The notes beneath the pieces were generated by a model. The model was not told where the DNA came from. It did not search any database and worked only from the letters and a program-made list of their open reading frames with translations. The position numbers and the translations under genes are program-made. Of a stretch of DNA of 64,000 nucleotides, positions 63,247 through 64,000 are shown in pieces (the first letter of the stretch is position 1; every line of letters begins with the position of its first letter). The DNA lies in contig WGNB01000038.1 in assembly GCA_016124795.1 (NCBI GenBank), positions 62,001 to 126,000 of the forward strand, written 5' to 3'. The stretch is from Rhodopseudomonas sp. (GTDB taxonomy: Bacteria; Pseudomonadota; Alphaproteobacteria; Rhizobiales; Xanthobacteraceae).

Positions 63247-64000
63247 TGGCGCGGGAACGGATTGCCTGCCTCGGCGCCGGCCGCATGGGGCGCGGCATCG
63301 CGGTGGTGTTTGCTTATGCCGGTCATGCCGTGTCGATTGTCGATTTCAAGGCGCGGCCCGCCGCCGATTTCGACAGGCTGGCTGGCGACGCGATGGCGGA
63401 AGTCAAACGGACGCTGGCGAGTCTGGCCGCGCTCGGGCTCTTCGACGCTTCTGCGATCGAGACCATCGCGGCGCGGATTACGGTGGTGCCGGAAAGCGGG
63501 GCGGGGGCCGCGCTGTCGTCGGCCGACGTGATCTTCGAGGGTGTGCCGGAAGTGCTCGACCTCAAGCGCGAGGCGCTGGCGCGCTGCGCGCAACTGGCGG
63601 GCGACAAGCCGATTATCGCCTCGACGACGTCGACCATTCTGGTCGACGATCTGTCCGGCGCTGTCGCCGGTCCGGAGCGTTTTCTTAATGCCCATTGGCT
63701 CAACCCGGCCTATCTGGTGCCGCTGGTCGAACTGTCGCCCGGCGCCGGCACCGATCCGGGGGTGACCGAGCGATTGAAGGCGCTGCTGGAGCGTATCGGC
63801 AAGGTGCCGGTGGTCTGCGCGGCGCGGCCCGGCTACATCGTGCCGCGCATTCAGACCCTGGCGATGAATGAGGCCGCGCGCATGGTCGAGGAGGGCGTCG
63901 CCTCGCCTGAGGATATCGATAAGGCGATCAAGTACGGCTTTGGCTTCCGCTTCGCCGTGCTGGGGCTTCTGGAGTTCATCGACTGGGGTGGCGGCGATAT
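63243..64000 (+). CDS. 3-hydroxyacyl-CoA dehydrogenase, partial (cut by window end)
   Basis: Beta-oxidation dehydrogenase oxidising an L-3-hydroxyacyl-CoA with NAD+. About 252 residues are in the window and no stop is reached. The NAD motif CLGAGRMGRGIAVVFAYAGH is near the start, ASTTSTILV and HWLNPAYLVPLVELSPG cover the catalytic region, and GYIVPRIQTLAMNEAARMVE begins the C-terminal domain. It is the HBD/PaaH type. The start is ATG 63243 (ATGATG) overlapping the previous stop, or ATG 63246. Confidence 0.9.
   Translation, partial: MMARERIACLGAGRMGRGIAVVFAYAGHAVSIVDFKARPAADFDRLAGDAMAEVKRTLASLAALGLFDASAIETIAARITVVPESGAGAALSSADVIFEGVPEVLDLKREALARCAQLAGDKPIIASTTSTILVDDLSGAVAGPERFLNAHWLNPAYLVPLVELSPGAGTDPGVTERLKALLERIGKVPVVCAARPGYIVPRIQTLAMNEAARMVEEGVASPEDIDKAIKYGFGFRFAVLGLLEFIDWGGGD

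Overview
The window looks like chromosomal DNA of an alphaproteobacterium, most likely of the Hyphomicrobiales (Bradyrhizobium/Rhodopseudomonas/Xanthobacteraceae side). This is inferred from high GC, dense coding with ATGA-type overlaps, long antisense shadow ORFs, inverted repeats ending in CCCCGGAATGA, and the gene repertoire (several HAAT-type ABC transporters, CoA-dependent aromatic catabolism, FNR/FixK boxes). I saw no rRNA, tRNA, CRISPR, IS element or phage gene. About 59 protein genes are supported; the last one runs off the right edge.

Layout. (1) 131-7990: housekeeping genes: aminopeptidase N, a zinc alcohol dehydrogenase, a CDF metal exporter, and ycjX-ycjF. (2) 8129-19440: an amide/urea island. 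A sensor kinase fused to an NCS1-like permease, with its LuxR-type response regulator, is divergent from urtABCDE, formamidase fmdA and zinc-ribbon fmdB. The urtA promoter carries a 21-bp element repeated at exactly 22 bp, a good candidate binding site for the regulator. (3) 19463-36902: an aromatic-acid island. It holds a branched-chain-type ABC transporter, a cupin, a flavin monooxygenase, and an operon for a fused salicylyl/2-aminobenzoyl-CoA monooxygenase-OYE reductase, SDR, MarR regulator, enoyl-CoA hydratase, acyl-CoA dehydrogenase, aryl-CoA ligase and RidA, followed by a hydratase and a GMC oxidoreductase. The set fits CoA-dependent anthranilate (2-aminobenzoate) degradation. A 50-bp palindrome in the transporter/cupin promoter region shares its AT-rich core with the promoter region of the catabolic operon and is a candidate MarR operator.

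(4) 36927-44963: a nine-gene V/A-type ATPase operon (G/H-C-I-K-F-E-A-B-D), unusual in this kind of bacterium. (5) 45093-51406: a module with two perfect TTGAT-N4-ATCAA (FNR/FixK/ANR) boxes: exported rhodanese, STAS-like protein, two half-size YeeE/YedE transporters, an exported protein with eight PCxP motifs, a His-rich protein of unknown function, a Tat-exported sulfite-oxidase-fold Mo protein, and a membrane-anchored triheme cytochrome c flanked by two paralogous membrane proteins. This is the best candidate for an undescribed system, probably oxygen-controlled periplasmic sulfur/redox chemistry. (6) 51383-54933: a PPDK-like protein lacking the PEP-binding domain, paired with a 642-aa protein ending in a PhoU/DUF47-like region.

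(7) 55060-64000: a TIGR02444 protein and UbiX (minus strand), then a plus-strand acid-degradation operon: IlvD/Edd dehydratase, alpha/beta hydrolase, atypical acyl-CoA dehydrogenase, acyl-CoA ligase, opine-dehydrogenase-like protein, and 3-hydroxyacyl-CoA dehydrogenase (truncated by the window). Functions come from motif recognition alone; no searches were run.
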